Assembly: GCA_020091685.1 (NCBI GenBank)
Contig: CM034602.1
Coordinates: forward strand, 1,734,936 to 1,798,935
DNA length: 64,000 bases
Direction of reading: 5' to 3'
From: Lutjanus erythropterus
Taxonomy: Eukaryota; Chordata; Actinopteri; Lutjaniformes; Lutjanidae
This document shows positions 45,571 through 58,637 of the stretch, piece after piece (positions within the stretch are counted from its first letter, which is position 1; the number at the start of each line of letters is the position of its first letter). The notes under the pieces were generated by a model. That model saw only the letters and a program-made list of their open reading frames with translations, made no database searches and was not told where the DNA came from. The position numbers were made by a program, and so were the translations under genes.

Positions 45571-48500
45571 GCTGGAATCTTTACATTAAAGTCATTCAGT
45601 AACTTCTGTATTTATACATTGGTAATAGTTCAGTATCATCAGCAAAATGTACATATGTCAAAATATTCACTATACAAAATGATCCCTTATATTATTGATT
45701 ATTATTTCTAATGCATTAACATGTAAGCAGGAGCTAATTTTAGTTATTTATTCAAGAAGCTTTCGTTATAGACTACAGCTACTACACTTCATTGAGACTT
45801 TATCTCAATCTTACAATATTTGCATTTAAAATGTGGTGGAGTGGAAGAAGAATGAAGCAGAAAAGGAAAATAATGAAGAACTTTACTTTGAGAAAATGCA
45901 CTGAGTCACGTTCCATCACTGGCTGGTTAATTGAGCAGTTCATTTAGTAAACAGGGGACAAACAAAAGGAAACAGTGATCAATAACCTCTCTAATATCAA
46001 TACAAGTCTCACTCAGTGAAAAGGTACGAGGCTGTCGCTGTGCCTCGGTGTTCCTCCAGGCCTGCAATCAATAAATCTGCATTTTTCAAGCTTAATGTGA
46101 TCAAAGTGAGGAAAAGCTCGACTCAACATCAATCTGTCGATCTCTTAAACACTCAGGTCACGTCTGAGTAATTTAAAATTAAAGTTTAATCTCAAACGTA
46201 CATTTGTCTGTAAAATTTCTCTTCCTTTTATTGCAGTGCACAAAACCGGAGCAGATGAGCAGAGAGTCCTTGTTGACAAAATGATACCGTTTTTTACCTT
46301 CAGCTTTACAGTGGCTGTATGTCAGAGAAATGATGATGATGAAACTCCAGGAAATTATTTTTCTCCAAAGAGGATATATGGCATTATGGAATAAAACTTT
46401 TCTGTTGATGGATGAAAAAAAAAGCAGTCAAATAAATCTGGAGGAGTCTGGAGACGAAGAGCTCTGGAGGCTGAGAGGAAAGTTAAAATGTTTCTGAATA
46501 ATTCACCAGACAGGCTAAAAAGTTTGGAGCTGCTCTGAGAGTTTGCATAAATTTTTGCCAAGACGTGTTACAGTGCAGCTCGTGGACAAAATAAGAGCTC
46601 ATGGAGAGGACAAAGACCCTGATTCAGCTGGTATTAACATGTGATCTCTTAATCTGCTCGAAAAACACACATTAATGCATCTAAAACAAAATTACAGACA
46701 GATTATTGTTGTTTTGTATCAGGATCAGGTGTTTATCTCCTCACTCTGGATATCTGAGTGCAGCAGCTGCAGGTTTTAATTGAAGACGATAAACTGAACC
46801 TGGCTGAGACTCGGAGCAGCTGAGTGGGAGTAACAGCGAGTGAAAAGGCCAAACTGACAGTCGATCAACAGCACTGATCCCTCGCTAAATGAACAGGTTG
46901 ACCTCTGACCTCCTGCGTATTTGCAGCTTTGAATGAGGTCTATTTCCTGCCTGTTGACATTTAGCTTTTAAGAGCCGCTCCGACGTGACTTCAGGCTTTT
47001 CTTACCTTTGATTTCTGCTCGTAAACAAACTGAGCCGAAATCTCCAGCTGTTTGATTTTTACTTGGTTTTCTCTTTTCTGTCTTTCTAAAATGTGAATCA
47101 CAGTTTTTCTCAATGTCTCATTCCTCATGTTCAGACATTGTTCAGAGACTTTTATTTTGAAATTTCAACAGTCTAACAGTCAGTTACGAACGTACTTTTA
47201 GCGCCAATCAGCCCAGCGGTTTTCTTCAGCTCACTTCAGTTCCAACAACCAATCACTGTAGAAAAACCCCTAACCCTGGGTACATTAATGAACCTCAAGT
47301 GAGGATGTCTCTGCACTCATTCACTCTCTATATCATATAAACAATTTTAGTTCCCCCAAATCCTTTACACTGCTGTTGAAATACGGTCTAAATCTGCAGC
47401 TGTTGTACGTCAAAGCTGTGATACGTCCTTCACCGGTGGGAGCAGCATGTGGCTGCAGCGTCTCTCTCCTGAGAGTCTGTTGTTGTTTCATAGTAGTCGC
47501 CTCTTCCTCTCGCTCCTTCTTCCTCAAATTGAGTTTTCTTGTATTGTTATTGTTGCTTTTTTCACTCTTCTCATGAGATACAGGGAGAACGCAGAACGCA
47601 GAGGTGCTCCGATTAGATCTGAAGTGTTTCTATCTGTTCTGAATGTCCACACTGGACAACAGTGAAAAAACACGCTCACTGCCTCTCTGATCTCTCGCCA
47701 ACAACTCTGTCTTTTGTGTGTTTTGACGTCATGAGTCATCCGAACAGTGATAACGACTCTCAGACATCCTCTCTACTTCAGACATTTCATAATTTTATCA
47801 AGACCTCAACAACTAAAGATGGAGAGATATTCAAACCCCGCCTCCTCATATCTCCTCATATCTCCTCACACCTGCTACTGACTTTGTTGGATTGTCTTCA
47901 GAAAGTTGCAATTAATTGTCAGACGTGGCTCCGCCTATTACCACCTTGAGGAAGGTGTGAGGCAACAGGAAGAGGTCACCTTCATGGGATGAATGCATCA
48001 CTCGTCCTCTCTTTTTTTTGTAATGCCCACTGAGATGAGTTTGTTTGTCTGTTTGATGTTGTGTAGAATGATGCATCATCTCAAGGCTCAAACAACAGAG
48101 ATTCAGCATCTTCAGTGTGTTTGTGCATCAGGATGTTCAGCACGTTGGCTGTGATAAAAGAAGCCCTTTGAGGACATTTTCAAAGAGTCTACTGGAAACA
48201 TAAGTTTGAAGAATCACATAATTTAAAACTACTGTAAGGAACTTTTATATTTGCTTGTTTTTGTGGGAGTGTTTCCACCACAAAAAAATTGAGAACCCCT
48301 GATCAGCCTGTTGGTAAAGTGACTGTGAGCGCTGTAGATAATTTACTTTTGTGAGGAGGTGAAGTTGTAAACCTCCTATCTGTCTCTTGGTGGGCATGAG
48401 AGTGACTTAATAAAGGTGTCCATTAAAATGTCTTGTTAAAACGCTGCTCTGAAACAGAGCATTTATTGATCCCTGTCCCCGCTGCACGTCGTCATCTGTG

Positions 48501-50564
48501 CTTGAAGATTTCAGGAGGTTGTTCGTCCAGTCGATGAAGAAGACAGCGGAGGGTTTCTGTCGTCCTGTTCAGTATAATTAACTCATCATCCACTCGTCTG
48601 TCACTTTGTCAGACTCTCAACACGTTATTAACAAGCTGAAGGTCTATTTGTGGAGTGAGTGAGTGTCTGCAGTTCTGTAAAATATTCACTGAAACGCTCA
48701 GAGCTCACAAGCAAATTAATATTGATGGATTTAAACTGACAAACATCACCAACACGCTGAATGTTTTATTTTTTTTATGTTCACAGTTACGGGAGCCTTG
48801 TAACAGTTGAAAGTGAGGGTGCAGAGTAGTGTCAGTAGGAGAGAACAGTGGGAATAAAAAGCAAATTGTTTCAAAAATGAAGATTTATCACTAAAATAAG
48901 TGCAGGATGGTGCATCAGATACACACCGAATTAAACACAACTCATAAAACTGTTAATTCATCGTTAATCCTGTTTGTAACGGTGCTTGAGGAGTTTGTTT
49001 TTGGCCGTTACCAAAAGTCACTACCTGGTTTGCTGATTCCTGTTTGGTGCTGGAGGGAGCTGCACCTATACCCTCCTATAACACCGAACATGTTTGATTT
49101 GAACTCTTGTTGATCCAAACTCTCTTAAATGTTTAATAATAGCAAAGTTATATGATCTAAAAGTCACTTATCAATGCATCTTACACCCTATCTTATATTG
49201 ACTGAACAGTATATAAACTTAAATACACAATAAAAATATCACAGTGGGAATTCATAATGGTGCAGTTATCAAATAAACAATTAAAAATTCAACTTTACTC
49301 TATTAATATGAACAGAATCTCGTGTCGACTGTAAAGTGACAGAAAAAGACGTTTTCAGATCATTTTTGTGGAGAGATGATGATGGAGTGGAAGGCTGCAA
49401 AAAAGAGTCATGTGACAAATGAAAACACTGCTATTAGTTTCCTTAGAGTCCAGCCTCTTTTTTAAAGTATTGCAGCATAATTGAAGATGCAAAGGCTCAA
49501 AAATTGGTATGTTACCAAGAGGCAACACTGTACTACAGAGGGTTAATTCACTGGTATCAAATCGGCCGTCCATATTGGCCATCTTACAAAGTTCAGGTAT
49601 CAGAATCTGTATGAGGAAGGACAAAAATCTCTGCTGGCCGCTGCATTGACCATAAACTCCAACTAAAATGTGATGAAGTTGAACCAATCAGGCGGTGAAT
49701 CTGGAGCGGGACGCTGACATTTACAGTAGCAGCAGCAGCAGCTCTCAAACTGTGTGCCGGCTCCAGCTGAGGGTCACAGAGAGAGAAGCCAGAGAATGGC
49801 TAATAAGTACATCAGAGGTGCCGGGCCCTGAACGCAGCACCAGGTAGAGAGAAGTCAGGGCCGCTGGGAGAGAGTCACGCTGCCTCCATACATAATGAAC
49901 CAGGCTTTGATATTCAGCCGGAGGATCCCGGACAAGATTAACATGCAGCTTCCACCCACAGCAGCTCCTCGCGGGAATCCAGCTCCTCTGACCTCAACTG
50001 ATGAGCTACTTTATCATATTAATATGCTAACGGTGCTATTATTAGTGTTATTATCAGCGTCTACAAGCACCTCGCACTGCCAGGATTTATCTGCAAGAAT
50101 AAAAAAATCACACAAAAATATGCTTTGCTCTCTTCGGATGTAATAACCCCACATTTTACAAACCACGCTGGATGACTTGAAAAGACCTCAGAGATGTAAA
50201 TGAAACAGCTTTGGACTGTTTCAGGTGAATTCTCCCAGTAATCTGAGTACTGTGGGGAATGTAAATGTGCATCAGAGTGCTGACTCAGAACCGCGTCTCT
50301 CTGAACTCTTTACTGCTCGGCCCTTTATGGAGGCGATCCACCGAAATTAAAACAAATGGATCATTGTGATTCATTAGGACATGAAGTTTCAAAGGATTTA
50401 TGACGCGACTGCTGCTACTTTTTGACGCTTTGAAAGTAGAGAGCTGCAACATTTTTAAGGTTACAGTTACTTTGTTGTCTATTGCACCTGAAATATTTTT
50501 ACATCAAGGCAAGCATTTTTTTATAGATTATTTTCTGGGGGTTTTTTTGCCTTTGTGTGACAGA

Positions 50565-50700
50565 GACAGCTGAAGTGAAGACAGGAAAGAGAGGGAGAGA
50601 GAGAGAGAGAGGATGACACACAGGTGGAGTCGAACCGGAGGACAAACAGCCTCAGTACATGAGGCTAATGCTCTAACAACTGAGCTACAGGGACGCCCCA
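50565..50700 (-). mobile_element. tRNA-derived SINE, minus strand
   Basis: Read on the minus strand it begins TGGGGCGTCCCTGTAGCTCA, GTTGTTAGAGCATTAGC (A box) and TGTCCTCCGGTTCGACTCC (B box). It continues into a CATCCTCTCTCTCTC pyrimidine tract and TCTTCACTTCAGCTGTCTCT. This is a recognised percomorph SINE body with a strongly tRNA-like head. The head looks good enough to be called a tRNA by a lenient program, but the 3' half of the acceptor stem is missing. Confidence 0.82.
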
Positions 50701-53700
50701 CGGCAGTCTTTGTCACACATGAATTCACTTTTCATTAACAGTGCCTTTAAATGTCTATGTATATTCTTTGAAAAAAAAATGATGCTCCTGATTTTGATTT
50801 GATAGGTTTGGAGCTGTTTTTTCATTTTCTGAGTTCCTTTTTAAAACATGGGGATGAAGGAGAAACTCCTCAGAGTTTAATTTCTGTGACAAAGAAGAAG
50901 TGGTGTATTTTTTTACAGTGCAGCCAAACAAACTCACAGGTTGGTTTTTAAAAAGAATTCAGTCAAAAATAACTGCAGCTGCCATCTAATTTCATTCTGC
51001 AAAGGGCAGAGGTAGTTTTCCACACAACACCAGAGCTGAATTCCTTTAATGAAGAGTTTGAGGGGTGTGCGCCCATTGACAAAAAATTACATTAAAATTG
51101 CATTGACAGTATTTTGTAAAAGAACTTTTGATGAATAACGGCAGTCAGTGCTAACCTTGGTGACAAAAACATTGCATTACTAGTGGCACCTTCACAATAA
51201 AAGCCAACGCATGCTCTTTTAATAAGAAGCAGCAGCTGTGGGATGTTCCATTCTGGTATTGGTACATTCCAAATCATTTCTACTGAGAAAATACATGTGA
51301 GAGTGACAAAATAAAAATACTTTGACACTGAAAATAATATTCACTGTATTACAAACACATAAAAAACTCTCAATAAACTAAAAGCTGTCATATAAAGCTG
51401 CATTAGAGTCATTTGTGTGGCTTTAGATAAGAAAATATGTAGTTTATGCTCGATACAAAAGTGCTGAGCTGTCTTAACGCTCTAACTCCACAAGTCTCGA
51501 CTCTAACCAACGGTCTCGATCGTGACACGCGACGAGCCTCAGAGCTCGCTGATGAACAACGTAAAAACCTGCTGTTGATGCCTTTTCACTGCTCCCAATT
51601 TATTCTGCTTCTCTTTATAAAAACTGTGTGTGAGCGGCGATTAGCTTTGCTTCACTGCTTATCTTCTTCATGAGCCTCAGACTTGTGGAGAGAAAGTCAA
51701 TACCAGCCTCAGTGTTATTGCCATCCATAGCTGTCGTTTAAGCGTCGTGAGGGGAAAGGTCGCTCCAGGCCAAACAAAGACAACATATTACCAGTTTACA
51801 GCAGACAAACAGATGAACAGAACTGTGCTGGATCCTAAAGTCTACAAAAACTTGTTCTGCAGTCTGAAATCTGACAGGAAATACACATCAGACAGCCTCT
51901 GACTGGATTTACTGGTGAATAACTCCAGTTAAGAGTTTGTGTAGCTCTCTGAGGCGAGGCGCTAACACTGCCAGGCTGTCGCAGCCTGTCCTGCAGACCA
52001 GGTCCCTTCTCTGCAAGTTTTAGCAGCTTCCACACGTTTTCCTGAACTTTTCCGTGCTTTAGACATCCTAAAGTCAGCTTCAAATGAACATTTAGTGTGT
52101 AATCCATTCTGTTGTTTAAATCCCAGTACCTCCTACATCACTGTGCATCCATTTGACTCACCAAACTGTGACTTAGGTGCAAACTCTCTATTAAAACTGC
52201 TTCTGTTTGTGAGCAGGAAGTCAGTGTGGGATAATTATTGTGAGACAAAACACAAAAAAAGCAAGCTGCACTTGATGAAGCTGCAGTTTTAGGGGGTTTA
52301 TGGCACTTTAGCTTCACTCCAGTAAACACCAGATAAGTGACATTAAAAGTGCAGGAACATCCAGATTCTTTGCCTTGTAATTGGATCTGCCTGAGCTGGA
52401 GGTTTTACTGAAGCACAGTTTGTGCTGTGAGAGCAACTGCAAGGATGCCAAAAAAGATATAGATGTTATCTCAAAAGTTATTTCTGCACAAAGGACAATA
52501 TGAACTTCTGTTTGAGAGAAAACATAAAAATTATAAAATAATAGTTTACCAGTTTATTATCTTCCAAAATGCTGAAAAATGTTAATTAATCTGAATATTT
52601 GTGTGTTTTATGATCCTGCCTGGTTCGTCCACCTGGTCACTTCTGTCCTACGGCCTGCTGCTGATGTTCAGATTAAAGACGCTCCAGTTTCACCCGGGTC
52701 TCAGCTGCTCTCAGATCAGACTTCCACAGTCCTGAACGTTAAAGCAGCTCCGCTTTGATCAGGCAGGAAGTTGGTGTCCAGGTCACAGAGACCGAGAGCC
52801 GCACGGTCACAGGATTCAGTCCTCCATTAACCTCCCTGACCTTCATAAACTTCTCCCTCAGAGGATTTAAAAAGTTTGGTGATTCTTAAACTGAGTCAAA
52901 CCTGAGACTTTTTTATGGCTCCACCATCCCATCAGATGAAAATATTCTAGATGTCCTGTGCTTCATTTTGGACACGTTTCTCCAAATGAAACAATAATAG
53001 TCCACCTTCTAACTACACCGGTCCAATAAAACAATGTCCATGCATCACACAGGTGTCTTTTGAAGTTTTGTTTTCCCACTTTTGCTCATCAGACAAGGTT
53101 TCAAATATAAATCTCTTCATTATTTTAAAGTTTCTCAAGCAAATATCAAGTATTAGACAGGCCCAAACGATAAAGTCTCTCAAGTTAGTACCCATATATA
53201 GACAGGTCCCAACATGTTAGCACTACAGAAAAGACAGGATTGTAAACTTTTTTTGTCTTCTGAATGGGGGGAAAGCCTGGAAACAGTTTGTAAACCACTG
53301 CTAAAGAGTATCAAAAGATTCCTTGTTGTTCGATACCAAATGTTTGTATCTATGGAGTGAATCATCTCATCAGCATCAGTGAGCCAGTAAGGACACAGCA
53401 TGCTCGTACCAAGTTCTAATAATAGTCCTGATTGGTCCTGATTCTAACATGCAAGAAAAACACGACGTTACGCCCAGAGACGGAGATCATTGTTTTATTT
53501 TACCACCAGGCCTCTTCCTGTCTTCTTCCTTTAAATTAAGTAACTGCAGTGTATTTTAATTTCTGTTATAATGGATTTGGTATCAGAAAGGGAATTGTTC
53601 AGGAGCCGCTTTCATCAAAAATTGTAATAAGAGTGTTGGTATTAATAATAATAATCATTTATTTTGATAGGACATGATTTGTCCCAGTTGTCAAGAACTG

Positions 53701-54268
53701 GTGAGACTATCTGCCAATCAATATGAGACGACATGGGTTATTTTTAACCTCATATTTTACTGCTTTTCTTCATCATCTGCACAGAGGAAGTAAAAGTGTG
53801 CGTCCTGCTCATAGTTCAGTCATAAAATCTCACTGCAGCATGGAGCATCTCTGCAGCTGGAGTCCTGCTGCCCTCACTTTCTGTCATCCTTCTCTGTTTC
53901 CATCATAGTTTTGTGGTTTGTGGTTTTGAGACTCAGTTTGTATTAATATAACACAAAAACACTCCTCACAAATGACTCCTCCTCCTCCTCCTGCACGCTC
54001 TGCAGGCGCCACCTTTCACCTAAACCACAGATTATTTTCAACATGTCTGACTCAGATAGTCATATTTGGACAAAGTCTTCAGACTGAGTGGATGTCCGGC
54101 TCTTCCTCAGCTGTCTCCTTTACTCCTTCCTGGATCGTGTCGTCAGACTCCTCTGACCTTCACACCGTTTGTTTTACATTAACAGCTTGTGTCGAGCGAC
54201 AACATAAATCACTTCAGAGCTTGTTTTTATCTCTCAGGCCCACAAATGAGTTTATGCTTCGCTGTCTG

Positions 54269-54636
54269 TCATACATTTTCATAATGATTTCTTGATGCGT
54301 TGCTGGAATCACCGCCGTTGTCGTTTTTCGGTCTCTTGGGGGGAAACTCGCCATCTGTCGACGCGTTTCCTTCCCTCCTTCCTCTCCCCCTTCTCCGTCC
54401 TGGTGGCTGAGCGGAGCCCGTCGAGGGTTCCCCGCCGTCAGTTTGACACTCAGTCAGAGGACCATTAACCCCGGGCCTCGACTTACGTGAGGTGGTTGCC
54501 ATGGCGATGCGGGCGGTCTCTGAGGTGGGCGGTAGTTGGTGTTGTGTGGGAGCGTGTGCGCAGGTGTGTTGTGACAGATGCTGGAGGGTGGAGAGAGGAA
54601 ACACAGGTTTGTGCTGCCTGGTTGAGCTCTGCATCC

Positions 54637-54675
<39 letters not shown>

Positions 54676-54745
54676 TTGAGCAAACCTGAATCTCTGATAA
54701 CTCCGCTGAGTCGATGTTTCTTCCTGCTGCAGCCGACATTTTCAT
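54269..54745 (-). other. Unexplained 158 residue open frame in a CpG-rich block
   Basis: I do not recognise the product. The frame runs without a stop from ATG at 54745. Its first part translates a TG microsatellite as Thr-His repeats, which is unlikely to be real protein. A second ATG at 54502 in fair context (GCCATGG) begins a 78 residue stretch that is Gly/Arg/Ser/Pro rich with GRRRGRGRR and PPKRPKND, the composition of a nuclear disordered protein. A GTAAGT donor-like site lies about 16 nt after that ATG (near 54486). CpG is frequent over 54300-54560. It may be a first exon or 5' end of a minus-strand transcript, an antisense promoter, a decayed retrocopy, or chance. No second exon was found. 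Confidence 0.25.
54640..54674. repeat. TG microsatellite
   Basis: A pure TG dinucleotide run of about 34 bp inside the open frame at 54269-54745. Confidence 0.97.
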
Positions 54746-55026
54746 CCCAAAACGAGTTTTATCAGCATCAACGGCAGCGATGAGAGAGAATACAAACGAC
54801 TTTAATGCTTCCTGTTACTGAACTCACAGATGCTCTCTGCCTTTTAACCACAGCGTGTATGTTTCAGCTCTGTCACAGCTTCAGGTGCATTTACTGATAA
54901 TGGACATTAAGTTAATATATACTTTCATTTATTTCCTTTATTTATTTAAAGTAAGGACCTGTGCTGTAATTGACATAAATGCAAAAACACCTAAAAAACT
55001 AAATCTGACCTTCAATCAGAATAAAG

Positions 55027-55076
55027 ATGAGTAGATAATGACTGAATTTTTATTTTTGTGTGAACAATCCCTTTAA
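55027..55076. mobile_element. Relic end of the foldback MITE
   Basis: GATGAGTAGATAATGACTGA then ATTTTTATTTTTGTGTGAA and CAATCCCTTTAAAG matches the right end of the element at 37005-37326. The matching left end was not found. Confidence 0.7.
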
Positions 55077-56204
55077 AGTTGGACCATTAATGGTCACTGT
55101 ATATAAATGATGGTGGTTTTCATCTGTGAAAGAAATGAAAGGCTGGTGTTATTTTAGATTTGGCTTCAGGTTATTTTGGACAGAAGTCATGTTGCAGACA
55201 TCTGTGGCAACAACAAGGAGAAACAGGGAGCTGATGGACTCATTACTGCTCATTTGATGACAATTAAACTTATGTCACTATGTTGCATCTCCTGAGAGCT
55301 CACAGACTCCAAACTGAGCAACAATTTCCTTTCTGCACCTCTTCAGCAGCAGTGAAATCAACACATCAGTCCACAAAAACACCAAATATCTGGTTTTAAC
55401 CCATAAACAATGTATATGAGCTAAGGTGGTTCTATTAAATGGTTCATATTTCATTTAATTTATCTATTTAACAAGATTCTGGTTGATAGCAGCAGTCTGT
55501 AGTGTCTGGTACTGATTGTTAGTAAGATCAGATACTTCTGGTAGCTGTGACGCTACGCTGACGCTGTTGTCCAATCAAAATTCAGAACATCATCATCACC
55601 TGGTGGCAGATGCAGTTTCAGGTCATTGCTTTGCAAATTAATCTGCAGAGAGACAATCTATTGCACTAAATAATTAGTCTAATTCATTCTGTTTTTCAAA
55701 TAGTTTTGTGAGAATAAAGTGAGTGATATTCCTGTTTCGTCCAGCGTGTGACCGAGGATCAGGCCTCTAAATGCCTCCGTCTGTCAGTAAAGACTCACAG
55801 TTGCACTTCACAGCACACTGCAGACAAAGATAACAACACGGAGAATCAATAGTCTCGTATCGGCTCATAAACGCAGCACGGCGCCTAATGATGCGTTCAG
55901 GGTCATCTGTCAAACAGGGACGAGGGGAGAGAGAGTCCTGGTGTTTGTCTGTTTAAAGACAGAGATGATGAGTTAATGATCGTCCAGCTGCTCACATGAT
56001 GGAGCTCCAACAGTTAAACAGCCTGACAACATTTACACAGCTCAGGCAGTCGGTGGGGGCGAGACGAGGTCCAACTCAAAGAGCTCTCAGGTCAATTTTA
56101 TTGTCTAAGGGCTTTAAAAGCTTATAGTTCCTTACAGTTTTATCCAGTTCATGTCGATAGTTTTATTTGCCTCCACTCAAGTGTGAACCAACTATGACGT
56201 CTCT

Positions 56205-56330
56205 CATTGGATTTTGGACGACTGTTTTGAAGCTTTGAGTTTGGCGTTGTCAGGGTTGCCATCTTGTTTTTTTTGGAGGATGCACAGTACTGACGAGGGC
56301 GAGGAGCTGGTGGGTCGCGCCACTCGCTGT
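56205..56330 (-). repeat. Dispersed repeat, inverted partner of 42738-42850
   Basis: On the minus strand it gives GTCAGTACTGTGCATCC, AAAACAAGATGGCAACCCTG and CTTCAAAACAGTCGTCCAAA, the same order as at 42738. The copy is diverged but collinear. Confidence 0.72.
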
Positions 56331-56790
56331 TAAATCACTTTGGTGGCAAATACAGACAGAGCCCAATCAAAGGCAAGTGCTTTTTTAAAATAACTTAAAC
56401 CTAATCCAGCCTGCTGGCTATACACAAATTCTGCAGTCATTTAGAAATTTTCACATGGTTTGATTACTTATGTGCAAAAGTAGGTGTCAGTATACTGTTA
56501 GTCGTGCCCCTCCCCACTGTCTGTCCCCACCTTCCCCTTATTTATGTAACAATTGGGCTTTTCCTGCACATTTTCCTGCCCTGTAATGACTGAATCAGTA
56601 TACTGTCATCATGTGAATGGCTCTGTTTGGGTCGGCCGTCAACAGCTGCTTTCTGACACAGGACTGAAATGTGCGGGTTGTTCTTTGCGTTCCCCTCACA
56701 TGTTTCTGCAAAATCGCTTCACTTTCTTACTTCATACATTTTAAAGTAGACTGTTGAATGTTTTGGACAGTGTTTTTTAAAGTTGTGAGG

Positions 56791-57007
56791 AGGGCTGCAC
56801 TATTAATTGAAATATTATCGAAAATGCAATTTTAAAATCTCAGAAGTTTTTGATAAAAGGAAAAATGTGCAACAGAGACCCAAACAAATATCACATCTTT
56901 TTTTCAGTGAAAATAAAAATTGTGATATAGAAATGATTATTCCCACTAATCGTGAATCATATCACAACTGAAATATTATTTTTCTTTTTTCCCATATCAT
57001 GCAGCCG
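56791..57007. mobile_element. Probable hAT-like MITE relic
   Basis: It begins AGGGCTGCACTATTAATTGA and ends CCCATATCATGCAGCCG, giving short inverted ends of the AGGGCTGCA type. The interior is AT-rich with ATTGTGATAT motifs. It resembles the 41810 element in its ends but shows no clear target duplication. Confidence 0.55.
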
Positions 57008-58637
57008 AGCTTTCTAGGACATAAACTTGCATTTTTCAAAGTGGTTTGGTGAAATTTGTGTTTTATACTGCCGGCAGGGTTACCAACTCCATGGCATTAA
57101 GCTTCTATCAGTGAAACGAATCACTTCCTACAGGTTTTTCACAGTAAAAGTCTTTCAGAGGCTCAAAGGGCATCGCCTCTTTTTCTGCTAGACTTTTAAT
57201 GTGCAAAATCTGCGTTGAAATTCATTAGCGGCAGCAGCGGTGGAAGAAAACAGCAAAGTAAAAACTTCTGTTACGTCACAACAGGAATCTGAAGCCAAAT
57301 ATTCACCACTTTGACTTTTCCACCAGTCAGCTGGAGATTAAAAACTCTAAACGACGGCTGGTTATGAGCCAAAGTATCTGCCTGAGCAGACAAAATTATC
57401 AGCCACAAACACGAGTCATGAGATTGATTCCAGTAAATGAACCGAGCAGAGTCGACCATCTGTTGGTTTAATGAAGGCTGATGGAATTATTACTGCTGAG
57501 TACAGTCCTTCAGAAGACCATTTAAGTAAATCCTCTTGTTCAGATCATCAGGTTTATCTGCACACCGTCAAGTGAAAAGTGGTTTCAACACCGTCAGCTG
57601 GAACAAAAAAAATCACTTTAATGACAGAAAATTGAGTCATCAGACAAGTGAATTAAACTTTTATAGTGTTTTTTCTCTATAAAATACATTTCATTGACAG
57701 CTTCGTGTTTGAAGTGTATCCACATGACTGAGAATAAAATAAAACTGAAGTAAAACAGAGCAAAAAGATCCCACAGGAAATACATTACAGATGACTCACA
57801 CTGGAGTTCATAATGTGGGAACAAATTCAGTAATCTAAGTGTATCTACATGAATCAATGATAATAAAAAAAAAAGTTGAAGTTAGAGTTAGGTGTGAGGT
57901 CTCTTACACACTTAATCTTGAGGCAAAGATTAGATTGATAAACTTTTTAGGTTATGATTTTGTTAGGTAATCCAGAAAGTGAGGAGATGATCCAATGTGA
58001 GCCAATAAGAACACACACCTGGTACACAACAGTCACGCAGGATGTAGCGCACCGTCCCCTGGTAAATTATTACGTTTTTAGGCAGTCCTGTTTGTTTTTG
58101 CATCCCTTAAACATTTGTGAAAAAGTTTGAATATGTCCAAACTTACACCAATGACTTTCCAAAGACTTCTGTAAATTCAAGTTGTTGGGTTTTTTATTGC
58201 TTGAGGGAAATAATTACTATTTTCATGGACTGAAGTCATTACAGAGCTTGAATTTAATTGAAGGAAATAATAATCTGAGTGCACAAATTAATGGATGGAA
58301 GTAATAATTCACTGAAACAAATTAAAGGTAGGCCACCAGTAAACAGTTGTGTTTACGTTAAGTGTATCCTCCAGGTTTAGCGAGCAGCGAGCAGTCTAGC
58401 TTCCCATCACAGAGGCTAGACTGCACACACAGACCGATGTGTTGCCCTGTCTTCCTGCTCTCTGCCTGCTTTCAAACTCCAGATCTGATTATTGATCGAC
58501 AGCAGTTGCTGCCAATCACTGCAGCTGCCAGGAGAGACGGTGCAGAACCTGGACACAGAACTGTGGGACATAACGACTGTTGAAGACGGTGTCCTGCTGT
58601 CTTTCTGAATCTCTTCCCTCTTCTGTCTCCTCCTCAG

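Larger units (their letters stand above)
36474..58637 (+). other. grm8: grm8 intron, 22.2 kb
   Basis: The donor is GTGAGT and the acceptor CTCCTCAG, phase 0. Listed separately are a foldback MITE (37005), SINE copies (37665, 42188, 50565), a TGGATTGCCATGAA tandem (38835), a LINE 3' end (39960), a hAT MITE (41810), an inverted repeat pair (42738 and 56205), GAAG-rich minisatellites (43985, 45440), a TG repeat (54640) and MITE relics (55027, 56791). The interval 41158-42690 as a whole looks like nested elements: segments at 41165-41240 and 42640-42680 resemble ends of another interspersed repeat around the hAT MITE and SINE. GC-rich unique blocks lie at 49700-50160, 54269-54560 and 55840-55920. 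45700-49700, 51000-53700 and 57300-58350 hold only short unsupported frames. Read-through into this intron would add 12 residues and stop before TM7. Confidence 0.9.

Noticed and set aside
50565..50700. tRNA-like sequence on the minus strand with good A and B boxes
   Set aside because: The 3' half of the acceptor stem is missing and the sequence runs into a CT-rich SINE body, so it is a SINE head and not a tRNA gene.
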